DNA of 54,271 nucleotides from an uncultured Bacilli bacterium (GCA_947628345.1 CANQZM010000003.1:1-54271); one strand, 5' to 3'; positions 35,983 to 44,391 are shown, numbered from the stretch's first letter. The notes: generated by a model not told the origin, from the letters alone. Program-made: numbers and translations.

Positions 35983-36837
35983 ATGAGTTTATGTTGGAAT
36001 CAATTTGAAAAAACTGAAACAGTTACCCAATATGAAGAAGAAAAACTTTTTGATAAAGTTTTTACTGAATGCAGTAAAAAAAATATCATTAATAAAGGCA
36101 AAAAAAATATGACTAAAAAACAAATATGCTTAAAGTATTTAAACTATTATCATATGACTAAAAATATTGATAATTTAAAAATTATTTTTGATATTTTAGA
36201 TAACTACAATTTTAATTTAGAATCAGAAATATATTATGCAATTAATACATTGGCTTATTTAAAAAATGTGAAACATAATAAAAAAATGATACAGAGACTT
36301 TTAAGTTCGCCAATTATAGATGATATTAGTTTTAATGATGGTATTTTTAATGTATCTAGTCAAAAATGTGGTGATTACAGTTTTGGTGTTGCTTCATATT
36401 TTTTAAAGGATAATAAAGATATCAATGATTATATAACAACAAATAAAAAAGAATTAGAAATGTGTTGTCATGATAATATAGAATTTTTGACAAAACAATA
36501 TCCAAATTTATATGCAGTAACTACTAAATCTTTATCCTTTTTTGCAAATTACCGATACTATCATTCTTATGCATATGATGATACTAATGATATAGTAATA
36601 GATTTATGTCTTAATGCTATTATGAATAGGGAAGATTATGAACGATTACAGCATCCTATAATTGTTTCACAAATACAAAATAAAGATATTGATACGGAAT
36701 TTGCAAATATTGAAAAATCATTTTATAATTTATCAGAGATAAATACTAGGCTTTTAATAATTGCTTTACACAAAGAATATATAGCTAGTAAATTAAATAA
36801 TTCTAATCAAAAAGTGTTAACTAAAGTAAATAATTGA
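35983..36837 (+). CDS. hypothetical protein, 284 aa
   Basis: Not recognised. It is a soluble-looking protein, rich in Asn, Lys, Ile and Tyr, with several cysteines (CWNQF at the start, KCGDYS, EMCCHDN) and a CCHDN patch near residue 164. The middle reads as mixed alpha-beta and the C-terminus as helical. The TATAAT and ribosome site (AGGAAG) argue that it is a real gene. It stands next to sspI and the 6S RNA gene with no operon partner. Confidence 0.7.
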   Translation: MSLCWNQFEKTETVTQYEEEKLFDKVFTECSKKNIINKGKKNMTKKQICLKYLNYYHMTKNIDNLKIIFDILDNYNFNLESEIYYAINTLAYLKNVKHNKKMIQRLLSSPIIDDISFNDGIFNVSSQKCGDYSFGVASYFLKDNKDINDYITTNKKELEMCCHDNIEFLTKQYPNLYAVTTKSLSFFANYRYYHSYAYDDTNDIVIDLCLNAIMNREDYERLQHPIIVSQIQNKDIDTEFANIEKSFYNLSEINTRLLIIALHKEYIASKLNNSNQKVLTKVNN

Positions 36838-36846
36838 TAAAAATTC

Positions 36847-36875
36847 TTGGATAAAATAAACCTATATGTTATAAT
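36847..36875 (+). promoter_or_regulatory. promoter of 6S RNA
   Basis: TTGGAT at 36847-36852, 17 bases, TATAAT at 36870-36875 preceded by TGT (extended -10). The expected transcript start is at about 36882. Confidence 0.7.
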
Positions 36876-36881
36876 TAAATT

Positions 36882-37062
36882 ACCTAAAAGATGCGATACT
36901 GGCAACTCATAAAACCCACTAAAGTAACGATACGGGAGTTCGGATCAGTTATCCGTGTTGAAGACCTATATTAATAGGGATCCTAAAGATAACGTATGGA
37001 CACCCACCTGTAAATGTGCAGGTTTTATCGTTTCGCTAAGACGCTCTTTTGGGCTTTTTTTA
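36882..37062 (+). ncRNA. ssrS: 6S RNA (SsrS/BsrA type)
   Basis: A roughly 180-base gene-free transcription unit with its own promoter and a terminal T-run. Its two ends pair as a closing stem: CCTAAAAGATGCG (36883-36895) with CGCTCTTTTGGG (about 37043-37054), twelve pairs with one bulged T. Inner parts form further helices around an open centre, for example AACTC (36905-36909) with GAGTT (36936-36940), and the segment GGACACCCACCTG near the 3' end resembles Firmicutes 6S RNAs. 6S RNA mimics an open promoter and holds the housekeeping RNA polymerase. In Bacillus subtilis bsrA also lies near the tcdA homologue yrvM, as it does here. Confidence 0.78.
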
Positions 37063-37130
37063 TGCTATTGTACTTTTTAAAAAAACACTGCAAAATCAGT
37101 AATTTTATAATAATCTATCTTACTAAAAAA

Positions 37131-37159
37131 TTGTTTTTTTCTAGCATATGTGTTATAAT
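37131..37159 (+). promoter_or_regulatory. promoter of the 37181-tcdA unit
   Basis: TTGTTT at 37131-37136, 17 bases, TATAAT at 37154-37159 with TGT before it. Confidence 0.75.
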
Positions 37160-37180
37160 ATCAGAACGGAGGGTGGTAAT

Positions 37181-38002
37181 ATGTTAGTAATGCCAATTTT
37201 AAATACTAATAGAAATGGTGTTTCTAAAATATTTTTTGTAGAAGTTGAACTAAAAAAGTCACAAAAAATTAAAGAGGGAACAGTTATAAAAGGAATTAAT
37301 GAAAGTGATGTTACTTTAAATGGTAATTCGTTCAATAATTCTTCATATGAAAATAAAAGTGTTCATCCTAATAGAACTGTTAATTTCCTAAGAGATTTTA
37401 ATTATCAGGCAAATAAGCGAGATTTTTTAGTCTCAACAAAACATTATAGTGATTCTGATAGCTATGATTTGTATAGTATTCCTATGCCTCCAAGGAAAAT
37501 AACAGCAGGATTGGATAACTTATATGGAAGTGTTATCCTTGATATCAAAAACAGAATTCCTGATATAGATCAAGGTAATTATTTATCTTTAAAGCAGCTA
37601 AATCTTGATAAACATATAACTACTGATAAAATGGATAAATTAAAATATTGTGTATCAATTGAAAAAGACAAAATCAAAAGAAATAATCTATTTCAACTAA
37701 ATAATGTTAGTGATTTATCTAAAACAGTAGATTTTATGAAATTGTTTAATTTTACAATAATTAAAAATGCTACTTTAACAGAAACAGAATTAACCCATTT
37801 GTTGGATGCTTTAAAAGCTATTAATACAAGTGATTTTAATAAATTATCACAAATTTATAATATTGCTAAAGATAATAAAGAAGTTTATTCCAAACTAACG
37901 AATATTAGTAAGGTTATAGATAATAAACCACTTAATTTAATTCAAAGTAGATCAAAATCAAAAGTATTGGTGAAAACAAATGACACAAACAAAGCAGCCT
38001 AA
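37181..38002 (+). CDS. hypothetical protein, 273 aa
   Basis: Not recognised. There is no signal peptide or membrane helix. Residues 1-100 look beta-rich; the C-terminal 100 residues are helical, with leucine-rich LTHLLDALKAIN. ATG at 37181 follows GGAGGGTGG; an earlier in-frame ATG at 37148 lies inside the promoter. It overlaps tcdA by 23 bases, so the two genes are co-translated and perhaps linked in function, but nothing in the sequence says how. Confidence 0.72.
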   Translation: MLVMPILNTNRNGVSKIFFVEVELKKSQKIKEGTVIKGINESDVTLNGNSFNNSSYENKSVHPNRTVNFLRDFNYQANKRDFLVSTKHYSDSDSYDLYSIPMPPRKITAGLDNLYGSVILDIKNRIPDIDQGNYLSLKQLNLDKHITTDKMDKLKYCVSIEKDKIKRNNLFQLNNVSDLSKTVDFMKLFNFTIIKNATLTETELTHLLDALKAINTSDFNKLSQIYNIAKDNKEVYSKLTNISKVIDNKPLNLIQSRSKSKVLVKTNDTNKAA

Positions 38003-38684
38003 TGAGTTTTCTAGATTGGAAAGTTTAATTGGAAAGAGTAATTTATCTAAAATAGAAAATACATATATTTTAGTTATAGGTCTAGGTGGGGTTGGTAGTT
38101 ATGCTGCTGAAGCATTAGTTAGAAGTGGTATTTTGAATATAATTATTGTTGACTATGATGTAGTTGATATTACTAATTTAAATAGACAAAATATTGCTCT
38201 TCATTCTACTATTGGTAAATACAAAGTGGATGTTTTAAAAGATAGACTTTTAGATATTAATCCTAATCTTAATATAAAAACTTATAGAACTTTTTTTGAT
38301 GATAATTGTAAAGATAAGATTTTAAGTAATAAAATTGATTTTATAGTTGATTGTTGTGATAGTGTTGATAGTAAAAAAATGTTAATTAAAGAAGCTTTAA
38401 TTAGGAAAATTGATATTATTTCTTCAATGGGAACAGCTAATAAATTAGATCCAACAAAATTAGAAATTGTTGACATAAGAAAAACATTTAATGATCCATT
38501 GGCTAAGAAAATCAGAAAATTTATAAACGATGAAAAAATTAAAGAAAAGGTAATGGTTTTATCATCTACTGAAGTTCCAGTTAAAAAAGGCAATATTTTA
38601 GGTTCAACAGCATTTGTACCTAGTAGTGCTGGGTTATTAATTGCTAGTTATGTTATAAATAAAATAATAAGTAATTCCAACTAG
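37980..38684 (+). CDS. tcdA: tRNA threonylcarbamoyladenosine dehydratase TcdA (YrvM)
   Basis: E1-like ATP-dependent enzyme that cyclises t6A37 of tRNA to ct6A. It has the nucleotide-binding VIGLGGVGSYAAEALVRSG (residues about 32-50), then DYDVVDITNLNRQ, the catalytic-region DCCDSVDSKK, and the family end GSTAFVPSSAGLLIASYVI. Length of 234 is typical. Synteny with 6S RNA supports the assignment. Confidence 0.93.
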   Translation: MTQTKQPNEFSRLESLIGKSNLSKIENTYILVIGLGGVGSYAAEALVRSGILNIIIVDYDVVDITNLNRQNIALHSTIGKYKVDVLKDRLLDINPNLNIKTYRTFFDDNCKDKILSNKIDFIVDCCDSVDSKKMLIKEALIRKIDIISSMGTANKLDPTKLEIVDIRKTFNDPLAKKIRKFINDEKIKEKVMVLSSTEVPVKKGNILGSTAFVPSSAGLLIASYVINKIISNSN

Positions 38685-38698
38685 GAATTACTTTTTTA
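38670..38698 (+). terminator. terminator after tcdA
   Basis: AGTAATTCC (38670-38678) pairs perfectly with GGAATTACT (38684-38692), followed by TTTTT. Confidence 0.85.
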
Positions 38699-39001
38699 AA
38701 TGTAGAAAATAGGTTTATTATCGTTTTCAATATTATTATTCATTGCACTAGTCGTATCAGTAGTGTTACTTGAATTAGAGGTAGTAGTATCTTTCATCGC
38801 ATCAGCTATTTTAAACATAGTTTTAGCATTATTAATAATTGGTTTAACTTGATATACTATTGGAATTGCTTGATTAATAATACCTAACGATTTTTGTGCA
38901 TTAGATAGTAAACTTCCCCAATTAATTCTTCTTAAAGCACCTGCTCCAAATAATCTACTAAATAATCCAGCTCTTTGATATAAGAAAGGATTGTTATACA
39001 T
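38696..39001 (-). CDS. YqfQ-like (VrrA-type) spore protein
   Basis: 101-residue protein on the minus strand. The N-terminal part (NPFLYQRAGLFSRLFGAGAL) and the centre (LSNAQKSLGIINQAIPIVYQ, VKPIINNAKTMFKIADAM) follow the YqfQ/VrrA pattern of an arginine- and glycine-rich start, then an N-x-Q-K-x-L helix, Pro-x-Val and K-x-x-x-NAK. The tail is Thr/Ser/Asn-rich and low in complexity. In Bacillus, YqfQ is a sporulation protein. The start has AGAGGTGG on the minus strand. The call is tentative but agrees with sspI, yqfC and yqfD in this window. Confidence 0.6.
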   Translation of the reverse strand: MYNNPFLYQRAGLFSRLFGAGALRRINWGSLLSNAQKSLGIINQAIPIVYQVKPIINNAKTMFKIADAMKDTTTSNSSNTTDTTSAMNNNIENDNKPIFYI

Positions 39002-39058
39002 ATGACGCCACCTCTATTACAATATATGTTAATGTACCTATTTTGTTCTAAAAATAAG

Positions 39059-39086
39059 TTGTGTATCTAAAAAATTATGTTATAAT
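39059..39086 (+). promoter_or_regulatory. promoter of the comGB-like gene
   Basis: TTGTGT at 39059-39064, 16 bases, TATAAT at 39081-39086 preceded by TGT. Confidence 0.65.
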
Positions 39087-39121
39087 TAATACTAGATAGA
39101 ATAATTTGGGAGATGAGTTTA

Positions 39122-40456
39122 ATGGATTTATTTAAGAAAAAAAACAAACAATTTATACAAAAAGATCAAGCTCAAGCTACTGCAAATGCTACAACTCAGA
39201 GCAATTTTGAAGGTATAACCTCTAAAAATCATGTACAATCTAATAAACCCTTAATCCCTTATAGATATACAGTTTTAAATGCTTCTAATAAAAAAGAAAC
39301 AGGTATATTTGCAGCTGAAAATGAAAGTGACGTTAGAAATTTTTTAACAGCACAAGGTTATCAAATTTTAAAAGTAGAAGTTAAAAAATTTTATGATATT
39401 GAATTGGGTGGTAATGGTAAATTAAAAACATCTGCATTAGCCTTCTCACTTACTCAATTATCTACTTATATCAAAGCTGGAATTCCATTGGTGGATGCGG
39501 TTCGTATAATTGCTAGACAATCTAGAGATCCAGGTGAAAAAAAAGCATATAATAGATTAGTTTATGATTTATTAAAAGGTGAAAATTTATCAGATGCCAT
39601 GATGAAACAAGACAAGAAATTTCCAAAACTTTTAATTAACATGATAAAAACAGCAGAAATGACAGGTGATTTACCTACTATTTTGGATGATATGGCTGAT
39701 TATTATACTTCAATGGAGCAAACTAGAAAACAAATGATAAGTGCTATGACATATCCTGCTGTAGTATTGTGTTTGGCTATTGGTGTTTTGATATTTATGT
39801 TGATATACTTAGTACCACAGTTTGTTGATTTATTTGAAAGTCAAGAAGCTACTTTACCAGCAATAACAATAGCTATTATTAATATTAGTAACTTTTTTAA
39901 AAAGCATTTTATTTTAATAATAGGTGGTACACTTGGATTTATTTTGTTATTTAGATTTTTATATAAAAATATTATAGTTTTTAGAACTTTTATTCAAAAA
40001 ATATTGATGCATCTACCAGTTTTTGGAAATATTATCATTTACAATGAAATAGCTAATTTTACAAAAACTTTTGCATCTTTGCTAAATCATGGTGTTTTTA
40101 TTACTGACAGTATGGAAATTTTATATAAAATTACTAATAATGAAATATATAAAAGAATCATTCATAAAACCTTAGATAATTTGGGAAAAGGTGAATCTGT
40201 TTCAAAGGCATTTAAAGGCGAATGGGCTGTTCCTATTGTTGCCTATGAAATGATTGTAACAGGAGAAAATACAGGACAGTTAGGTCTTATGATGGACAAA
40301 GTTGCTGTGCATTTTCAAAGCCTTCACAAAAGTTTAATTAATCAAGTTAAAAGTTTAATTGAGCCATTTATGATTATAGTTTTAGCTGTTATAGTTGGAA
40401 TTATATTAGTATCTATAATTGTTCCAATGTTTGATCTATATGGCAAAATTCAATAG
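39122..40456 (+). CDS. Type II secretion/type IV pilus inner-membrane protein (PilC/GspF/ComGB family)
   Basis: Platform protein of type IV pilus or competence pseudopilus assembly, 444 residues. After an N-terminal low-complexity cytoplasmic region it has a small PilZ-like/GSPII-F1 start (YRYTVLNASNKKETG) and then two GspF repeats. The first has SLTQLSTYIKAGIPLVDAVR and ends with a membrane pair near 220 and 270. The second has IANFTKTFASLLNHGVFITDS, MIVTGENTGQLG and a final helix. ATG at 39122 is preferred over 39113 because GGGAG is only then at proper distance. The partner ATPase and pilins are not in the window; a prepilin peptidase gene follows. Confidence 0.92.
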   Translation: MDLFKKKNKQFIQKDQAQATANATTQSNFEGITSKNHVQSNKPLIPYRYTVLNASNKKETGIFAAENESDVRNFLTAQGYQILKVEVKKFYDIELGGNGKLKTSALAFSLTQLSTYIKAGIPLVDAVRIIARQSRDPGEKKAYNRLVYDLLKGENLSDAMMKQDKKFPKLLINMIKTAEMTGDLPTILDDMADYYTSMEQTRKQMISAMTYPAVVLCLAIGVLIFMLIYLVPQFVDLFESQEATLPAITIAIINISNFFKKHFILIIGGTLGFILLFRFLYKNIIVFRTFIQKILMHLPVFGNIIIYNEIANFTKTFASLLNHGVFITDSMEILYKITNNEIYKRIIHKTLDNLGKGESVSKAFKGEWAVPIVAYEMIVTGENTGQLGLMMDKVAVHFQSLHKSLINQVKSLIEPFMIIVLAVIVGIILVSIIVPMFDLYGKIQ

Positions 40457-40464
40457 GTGATAGT

Positions 40465-41229
40465 ATGGATATATGGTATGATATAACTTTCTTTGTATTT
40501 GGTCTTTATATGGGTTCTTTTTATACTGTTGTAGGGTTGAGATTACCTATAAAGGCTAATTTTATTACTGGTAGATCAGTTTGCGATGAATGTAAACACC
40601 AACTATCATTATTAGATATGATCCCCATAGTTTCCTATTGCTTTTTGAAGGGCAGATGTCGTTATTGTGGCAGCAAAATAGATCATTTTTCTACTTGTAT
40701 TGAATTTTTTACCGGGTTGCTTTTTATGGTATCCTTTTATAGTTTTGGATTCACTTGGAATTTAGTTTTAGCATTAGGTATTGTCTCTTTATTAATCATT
40801 GTAATAGTTAGTGATTTGACTTACTTAATTATTCCAGACGGATTACTAATCTTTTTTAGTATTTACTTCATCATATGTAGAATTTTTATTAGTGGATTAA
40901 TGTCTGCTTTATATCACATTGGTGTAGGAATCTTTTTATTCTTTGTTATGTATGGTATCATGCTCTTGGGTAATAAAGTTTTTAAAAAGGAAAGTATGGG
41001 TGGAGGAGATGTCAAATTGATGTTTTTGTTCGGTTTAGTTTTAGACCCATTATTAGGAACCTTAACAATTTTTTTTGGTAGTTTATTTGCATTACCCATG
41101 GCTATATTTTTGTATTTAAGAGAACAGGAAAAAGTGATTCCATTTGGCCCTTTTTTATTAGTTGCTTTCGCCTTTATCTTTTTTACTAAAATGACTTCAT
41201 TAGATGTAATTAAATTTTTAGGATTTTAA
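40465..41229 (+). CDS. Prepilin peptidase (ComC/PilD)
   Basis: Membrane aspartyl protease of 254 residues that cleaves and usually methylates type IV prepilins. It has the N-terminal domain with paired cysteines (CDEC and CRYC, about residues 37-70). The first aspartate is in SDLTYLIIPD and the second in the GGGD motif (ESMGGGDVKLM). Seven to eight membrane segments are visible. It starts 8 bases after the GspF-type gene, forming a two-gene unit that ends at a terminator. Confidence 0.94.
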   Translation: MDIWYDITFFVFGLYMGSFYTVVGLRLPIKANFITGRSVCDECKHQLSLLDMIPIVSYCFLKGRCRYCGSKIDHFSTCIEFFTGLLFMVSFYSFGFTWNLVLALGIVSLLIIVIVSDLTYLIIPDGLLIFFSIYFIICRIFISGLMSALYHIGVGIFLFFVMYGIMLLGNKVFKKESMGGGDVKLMFLFGLVLDPLLGTLTIFFGSLFALPMAIFLYLREQEKVIPFGPFLLVAFAFIFFTKMTSLDVIKFLGF

Positions 41230-41250
41230 CTAAATCCTTTCTTTTTTTTT
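41220..41250 (+). terminator. terminator after the prepilin peptidase gene
   Basis: AGGATTT (41220-41226) pairs with AAATCCT (41232-41238) around the stop codon, followed by a long T-run. Confidence 0.8.
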
Positions 41251-41282
41251 ATTTTTAGTTTATTATATAGTTGGTGGTTAAT

Positions 41283-42584
41283 ATGACTAGTAATATAACA
41301 ATTTTACCTGCAGATACGTATACAGTAATAAATAAAACTATACTTAATAATAATGATCGAAAATTAATTACAATGTTATACCAGCCTATAATAGGGTATA
41401 TGGCTGTATCTTTATATTTTACTTTAATTGATGATTTAGATAAATTAGAAATTTTAAGTGATGATTTGACTCATCATCACTTAATGTCTACCATGCAATT
41501 AAAATTAGAAGATATTGTTGAATCTCGTGAAAAATTAGAAGCTGTTGGACTTTTGAAGACTTTTTATAAAAAAGGGAATATTAATCATTATGTATATTTG
41601 ATATATTCACCAATTTCTGCTCATGAATTTTTTAATCACCCAATCTTAAATATTGTTCTTTATAATAATTTAGGGAAAATAGAATATGATAAATTAATAA
41701 ATTATTATAAAATACCAAGACTTAATTTAAAAGATTATATTGATATTACTTCTTCATTTAATAATGTTTTTACTCCTGTTGCTGGTAAAACTTTAGACAT
41801 AAACGATGATTTAGTTAAGAAAAATAGTAATTTACTTCAGTTAAATAATCTAATAAATTTTGATTTATTAATATCATCTATTCCTAAAGAAATGATAAAC
41901 GAAAAATGCTTTACTGAGGAAACTAAATATTTAATTAATTGTTTGGCATATACTTATAAAATAGATGAATCAGTAATGACTTCACTAGTTAGAGACTCAA
42001 TTAATGAAAAAGGGTTAATTGATAAAACCTATTTAAGAAAGAATTGCCGTAATTATTATCAATTTGAGGAAGGTGGCAAACTTCCAACACTTATTTATAA
42101 TAAGCAACCAGATTATTTGAAAAAACCAGAAGGTGATAATAGTAAATGGGCTAAAATGGTTTATACTTTTGAAAATGTATCACCGTATGATTATTTAAAA
42201 GCAAAATATAAAGGTGCTGAACCTACTAGTAGAGACTTAAAATTAGTTGAAAACTTATTATGTGACCAAAAATTATCACCTGGAGTAGTTAACGTTTTAT
42301 TAGCTTATGTTTTAAAAATTAATAATCAAAAATTAAACAAAAATTATATTGAAACTATAGTTGGACAATGGAAAAGACTAAATATTGAAACAGTTGAAGA
42401 TGCTATGAAAATAACAGAAAAAGAGCATAAAAAATTGAAAAAAATAATTAATAAAGAAGAACCAAAGAAAAAAATTAATAAAGAAGAAACTCTACCTGCA
42501 TGGTTTAATAAAGAACTAGATAGACAAGAACCAACTAAAGAAGAAAAAGATGAACTAAATAAAATATTAGAAGAACTTATATAA
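41283..42584 (+). CDS. dnaB: Replication initiation/membrane attachment protein DnaB (Gram-positive helicase co-loader)
   Basis: Primosome protein that with DnaD and DnaI loads the replicative helicase at oriC. The N-terminal domain shows winged-helix character (NDRKLITMLYQPIIGYMAVSL, then KLEDIVESREKLEAVGLLKT). A DnaB_2-type domain lies at about residues 305-395 (EPTSRDLKLVENLL, LSPGVVNVLLAYV, NYIETIVGQWKRLNI). The C-terminus is Lys/Glu-rich. ATG at 41283 follows GGTGG. dnaI, almost always the next gene, is not present; an HD hydrolase follows instead. nrdR is also missing upstream. Confidence 0.88.
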   Translation: MTSNITILPADTYTVINKTILNNNDRKLITMLYQPIIGYMAVSLYFTLIDDLDKLEILSDDLTHHHLMSTMQLKLEDIVESREKLEAVGLLKTFYKKGNINHYVYLIYSPISAHEFFNHPILNIVLYNNLGKIEYDKLINYYKIPRLNLKDYIDITSSFNNVFTPVAGKTLDINDDLVKKNSNLLQLNNLINFDLLISSIPKEMINEKCFTEETKYLINCLAYTYKIDESVMTSLVRDSINEKGLIDKTYLRKNCRNYYQFEEGGKLPTLIYNKQPDYLKKPEGDNSKWAKMVYTFENVSPYDYLKAKYKGAEPTSRDLKLVENLLCDQKLSPGVVNVLLAYVLKINNQKLNKNYIETIVGQWKRLNIETVEDAMKITEKEHKKLKKIINKEEPKKKINKEETLPAWFNKELDRQEPTKEEKDELNKILEELI

Positions 42585-42702
42585 ATACATTATGTAAAAA
42601 CTTGTAAAGTAAAATAATTATAATGCATAAATATTTATTGAAATATGGTCAAAATTAATAAATTTTATAATAAAAATGACATGTTTTAATAAATATTTTT
42701 AC

Positions 42703-42731
42703 TTGCCAATAATAAGTTAATATGATAATAT
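42703..42731 (+). promoter_or_regulatory. promoter of the HD hydrolase gene
   Basis: TTGCCA at 42703-42708, 17 bases, TAATAT at 42726-42731. The stretch 42585-42777 holds this and an A+T-rich AATTTTATAATAAAA motif seen at several other promoters. Confidence 0.5.
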
Positions 42732-42777
42732 TAGAAAGTAGGTAACCGAAGATAGTAAATAAAGGGTGAAACAATAA

Positions 42778-43278
42778 ATGGATAAATACTATTATAATGA
42801 AGAATTTAATCGGATTATAAAACCGATATTAGATAATAAAGAGTTTATGAAAGTAAAAAGTCAATCTCATCATGGAATTAGTAGATTGGAACATCTTTTA
42901 AGAGTTTCTTATTATTCGTATTTAATTACTAAAAGCTTAGGTCTTAATTTTAATGAAACTACTAGAGCTGCCTTATTACATGATTTTTTCATAAATGAAA
43001 CTAAAAATGAGTCAGCATTTAAAGCTTTGCAAAATCATCCTAAGTATGCGCTTAAAAATGCTCAGAAATATTATAATTTAACAGATAGAGAACAAGATAT
43101 TATTAAAACTCATATGTTTCCAGTAACATTTACACCTCCTAGATATATAGAAAGTTGGATTGTAGATATAGTTGATGATGTTGCTGGAATTTATGAAAAG
43201 TATAAAAGTGGTTGTCATGAAATGAAAACAGCCTTAACATTCTTGTTTATATTCTTTATTAATTTTATTCAAAAATAG
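42778..43278 (+). CDS. HD-domain phosphohydrolase
   Basis: Small cytoplasmic metal-dependent phosphohydrolase of 166 residues. The HD ligands are visible: His in RLEHLLRVS, the HD pair in AALLHDFF, the following HPKYALKNA and KTHMFP histidines, and Asp in WIVDIVDDV. This order (H...HD...H...H...D) is that of stand-alone HD hydrolases related to YqeK and YedJ; the substrate is unknown. The C-terminus (ALTFLFIFFINF) is hydrophobic and may touch the membrane. Ribosome site AGGGTGA. Confidence 0.85.
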   Translation: MDKYYYNEEFNRIIKPILDNKEFMKVKSQSHHGISRLEHLLRVSYYSYLITKSLGLNFNETTRAALLHDFFINETKNESAFKALQNHPKYALKNAQKYYNLTDREQDIIKTHMFPVTFTPPRYIESWIVDIVDDVAGIYEKYKSGCHEMKTALTFLFIFFINFIQK

Positions 43279-43305
43279 TTATAATTTAGTAACTATTTTT
43301 GTTTG
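43270..43305 (+). terminator. terminator after the HD hydrolase
   Basis: AAAAATAGTTA (43271-43281) pairs perfectly with TAACTATTTTT (43290-43300); the right arm is itself a T-run. Confidence 0.8.
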
Positions 43306-43313
43306 TTTTATTA

Positions 43314-43342
43314 TTGAAAAATTATCTTATATATATTATAAT
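43314..43342 (+). promoter_or_regulatory. promoter of tRNA-Arg
   Basis: TTGAAA at 43314-43319, 17 bases, TATAAT at 43337-43342, 36 bases before the tRNA. Confidence 0.65.
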
Positions 43343-43377
43343 TTTTATAATATTCCAAATATATTTGAAAATTAGAT

Positions 43378-43454
43378 GTCCTTGTAACTCAGTTGGATAG
43401 AGTATCCCTCTCCTAAAGGGAAAGTCGGCAGTTCGAATCTGCCCAAGGACACCA
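43378..43454 (+). tRNA. tRNA-Arg (anticodon CCT)
   Basis: Full cloverleaf: acceptor GTCCTTG with CAAGGAC, D arm with AGTTGGA, anticodon stem TCCCT/AGGGA around the loop CTCCTAA (anticodon CCT, reads AGG), T arm with GTTCGAATC, and an encoded CCA (43452-43454). The gene stands alone between two terminators. Its 3' end is part of a repeat found again at 44792 and 47488, which marks it as the likely target of past integrations. Confidence 0.97.
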
Positions 43455-43472
43455 GGTTGATAGGAAACTCGG
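43449..43472 (+). repeat. tRNA-end repeat, copy 1 (attachment-site-like)
   Basis: A 24-base segment that starts in the tRNA 3' end (ACACCA) and continues GGTTGATAGGAAACTCGG. It differs from copy 2 (44792-44815) at 3 positions and from copy 3 (47488-47511) at 4. Confidence 0.75.
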
Positions 43473-43496
43473 ACTTTTAGAGTTCGAGTTTTAAAA
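43465..43496 (+). terminator. terminator of tRNA-Arg
   Basis: AAACTCGGACT (43465-43475) pairs with AGTTCGAGTTT (43481-43491), eleven pairs with one G-T, loop TTTAG, then TTAAAA. Confidence 0.75.
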
Positions 43497-43547
43497 TGAT
43501 TAAATTTATGATAGAATATTTATTAAATTTAAAATTGATATTTGTCA

Positions 43548-43576
43548 ATTTAGAAAACACACTTGCATATTGACAA
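43548..43576 (+). repeat. 29-base repeat, copy 1
   Basis: Begins ATTTAGAAAACACACTT and ends ATATTGACAA. It matches 45185-45213 at 28 of 29 positions. A decayed third copy lies near 47894-47918. Confidence 0.8.
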
Positions 43577-43602
43577 AGTCAATATACTTATGGGGGGATA
43601 AG

Positions 43603-44391
43603 ATGGATAAAAATATATTATTAATAATCAATCAATTTATTGAAAAAATGGAATATTTACAAAATGAACATGTGCTAGGCATATATTTTTATGGAAGTTA
43701 TTTAACTGGTTATAATAATAAACATTCAGATATTGATTTACATGTTATTTTTGATAACAATGATTTAAAACATTTAATTAGAGGCTCAACGTATATTGAA
43801 GGAATAAGAATTGAATATTTTGAAAAACCTATTGGGGATATATATTTATCTATACAAAATGATTACCAAAATCAAAATAATGCTTTATTGTCAATTATAG
43901 GAACATCAAAAATAATAATTGATAAAAAAGGATTTTTAAAACAGCTGCAAGACTATACAAAGGAAAAGTTTTCTAAACCTTTACCTCTATTAGATCAAGA
44001 AGATGCAAGGGAATATGTGTCAATTATTAATAATAGAATGGAAAAATTAAGAATAGCTGCAGAAGAAAATAGTCCCTATTTTATTCATTTATATCATTTA
44101 ACGTTAGAAAAAATTAGAAAATTTTATCATAGATTAAATGGTTTACCTGAGGTTCAAACTTCAAAGGTTTTTAGAGTATATACTGATGAAAATTATAGAA
44201 AATCATTTTACAAAGATAAAATACCTGAGGATGATTTTATACAAATGTATTTACGATCAATTACTTATATGACTAATGATAAAGATTTATTGTTACAAAA
44301 TGCTGAGAGTTTATTTAATTATTCAAAAAGAAATGTTTTATTAAACGAGAAAGAAGATTATAGAATTCTTATTAAAACCCGTAATAAATAG
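43603..44391 (+). CDS. Nucleotidyltransferase of the DNA polymerase beta superfamily
   Basis: 262-residue protein with the superfamily motif FYGSYLTGYNNKHSDIDLHV near residues 24-43 (GS-x-x-x-G...SDID, the catalytic GS and DxD). The C-terminal two thirds look helical, as in aminoglycoside-adenylyltransferase-like proteins and related stand-alone enzymes. I cannot tell whether it modifies a small molecule, an RNA or a protein. ATG at 43603 follows GGGGGGAT. It is the first gene after the tRNA and ends before two tandem hairpins, a typical cargo position. Confidence 0.82.
   Translation: MDKNILLIINQFIEKMEYLQNEHVLGIYFYGSYLTGYNNKHSDIDLHVIFDNNDLKHLIRGSTYIEGIRIEYFEKPIGDIYLSIQNDYQNQNNALLSIIGTSKIIIDKKGFLKQLQDYTKEKFSKPLPLLDQEDAREYVSIINNRMEKLRIAAEENSPYFIHLYHLTLEKIRKFYHRLNGLPEVQTSKVFRVYTDENYRKSFYKDKIPEDDFIQMYLRSITYMTNDKDLLLQNAESLFNYSKRNVLLNEKEDYRILIKTRNK

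Noticed and set aside
38282-38593. 103-codon minus-strand frame inside tcdA
   Set aside because: Shadow of tcdA with low-complexity hydrophobic sequence and no ribosome site.
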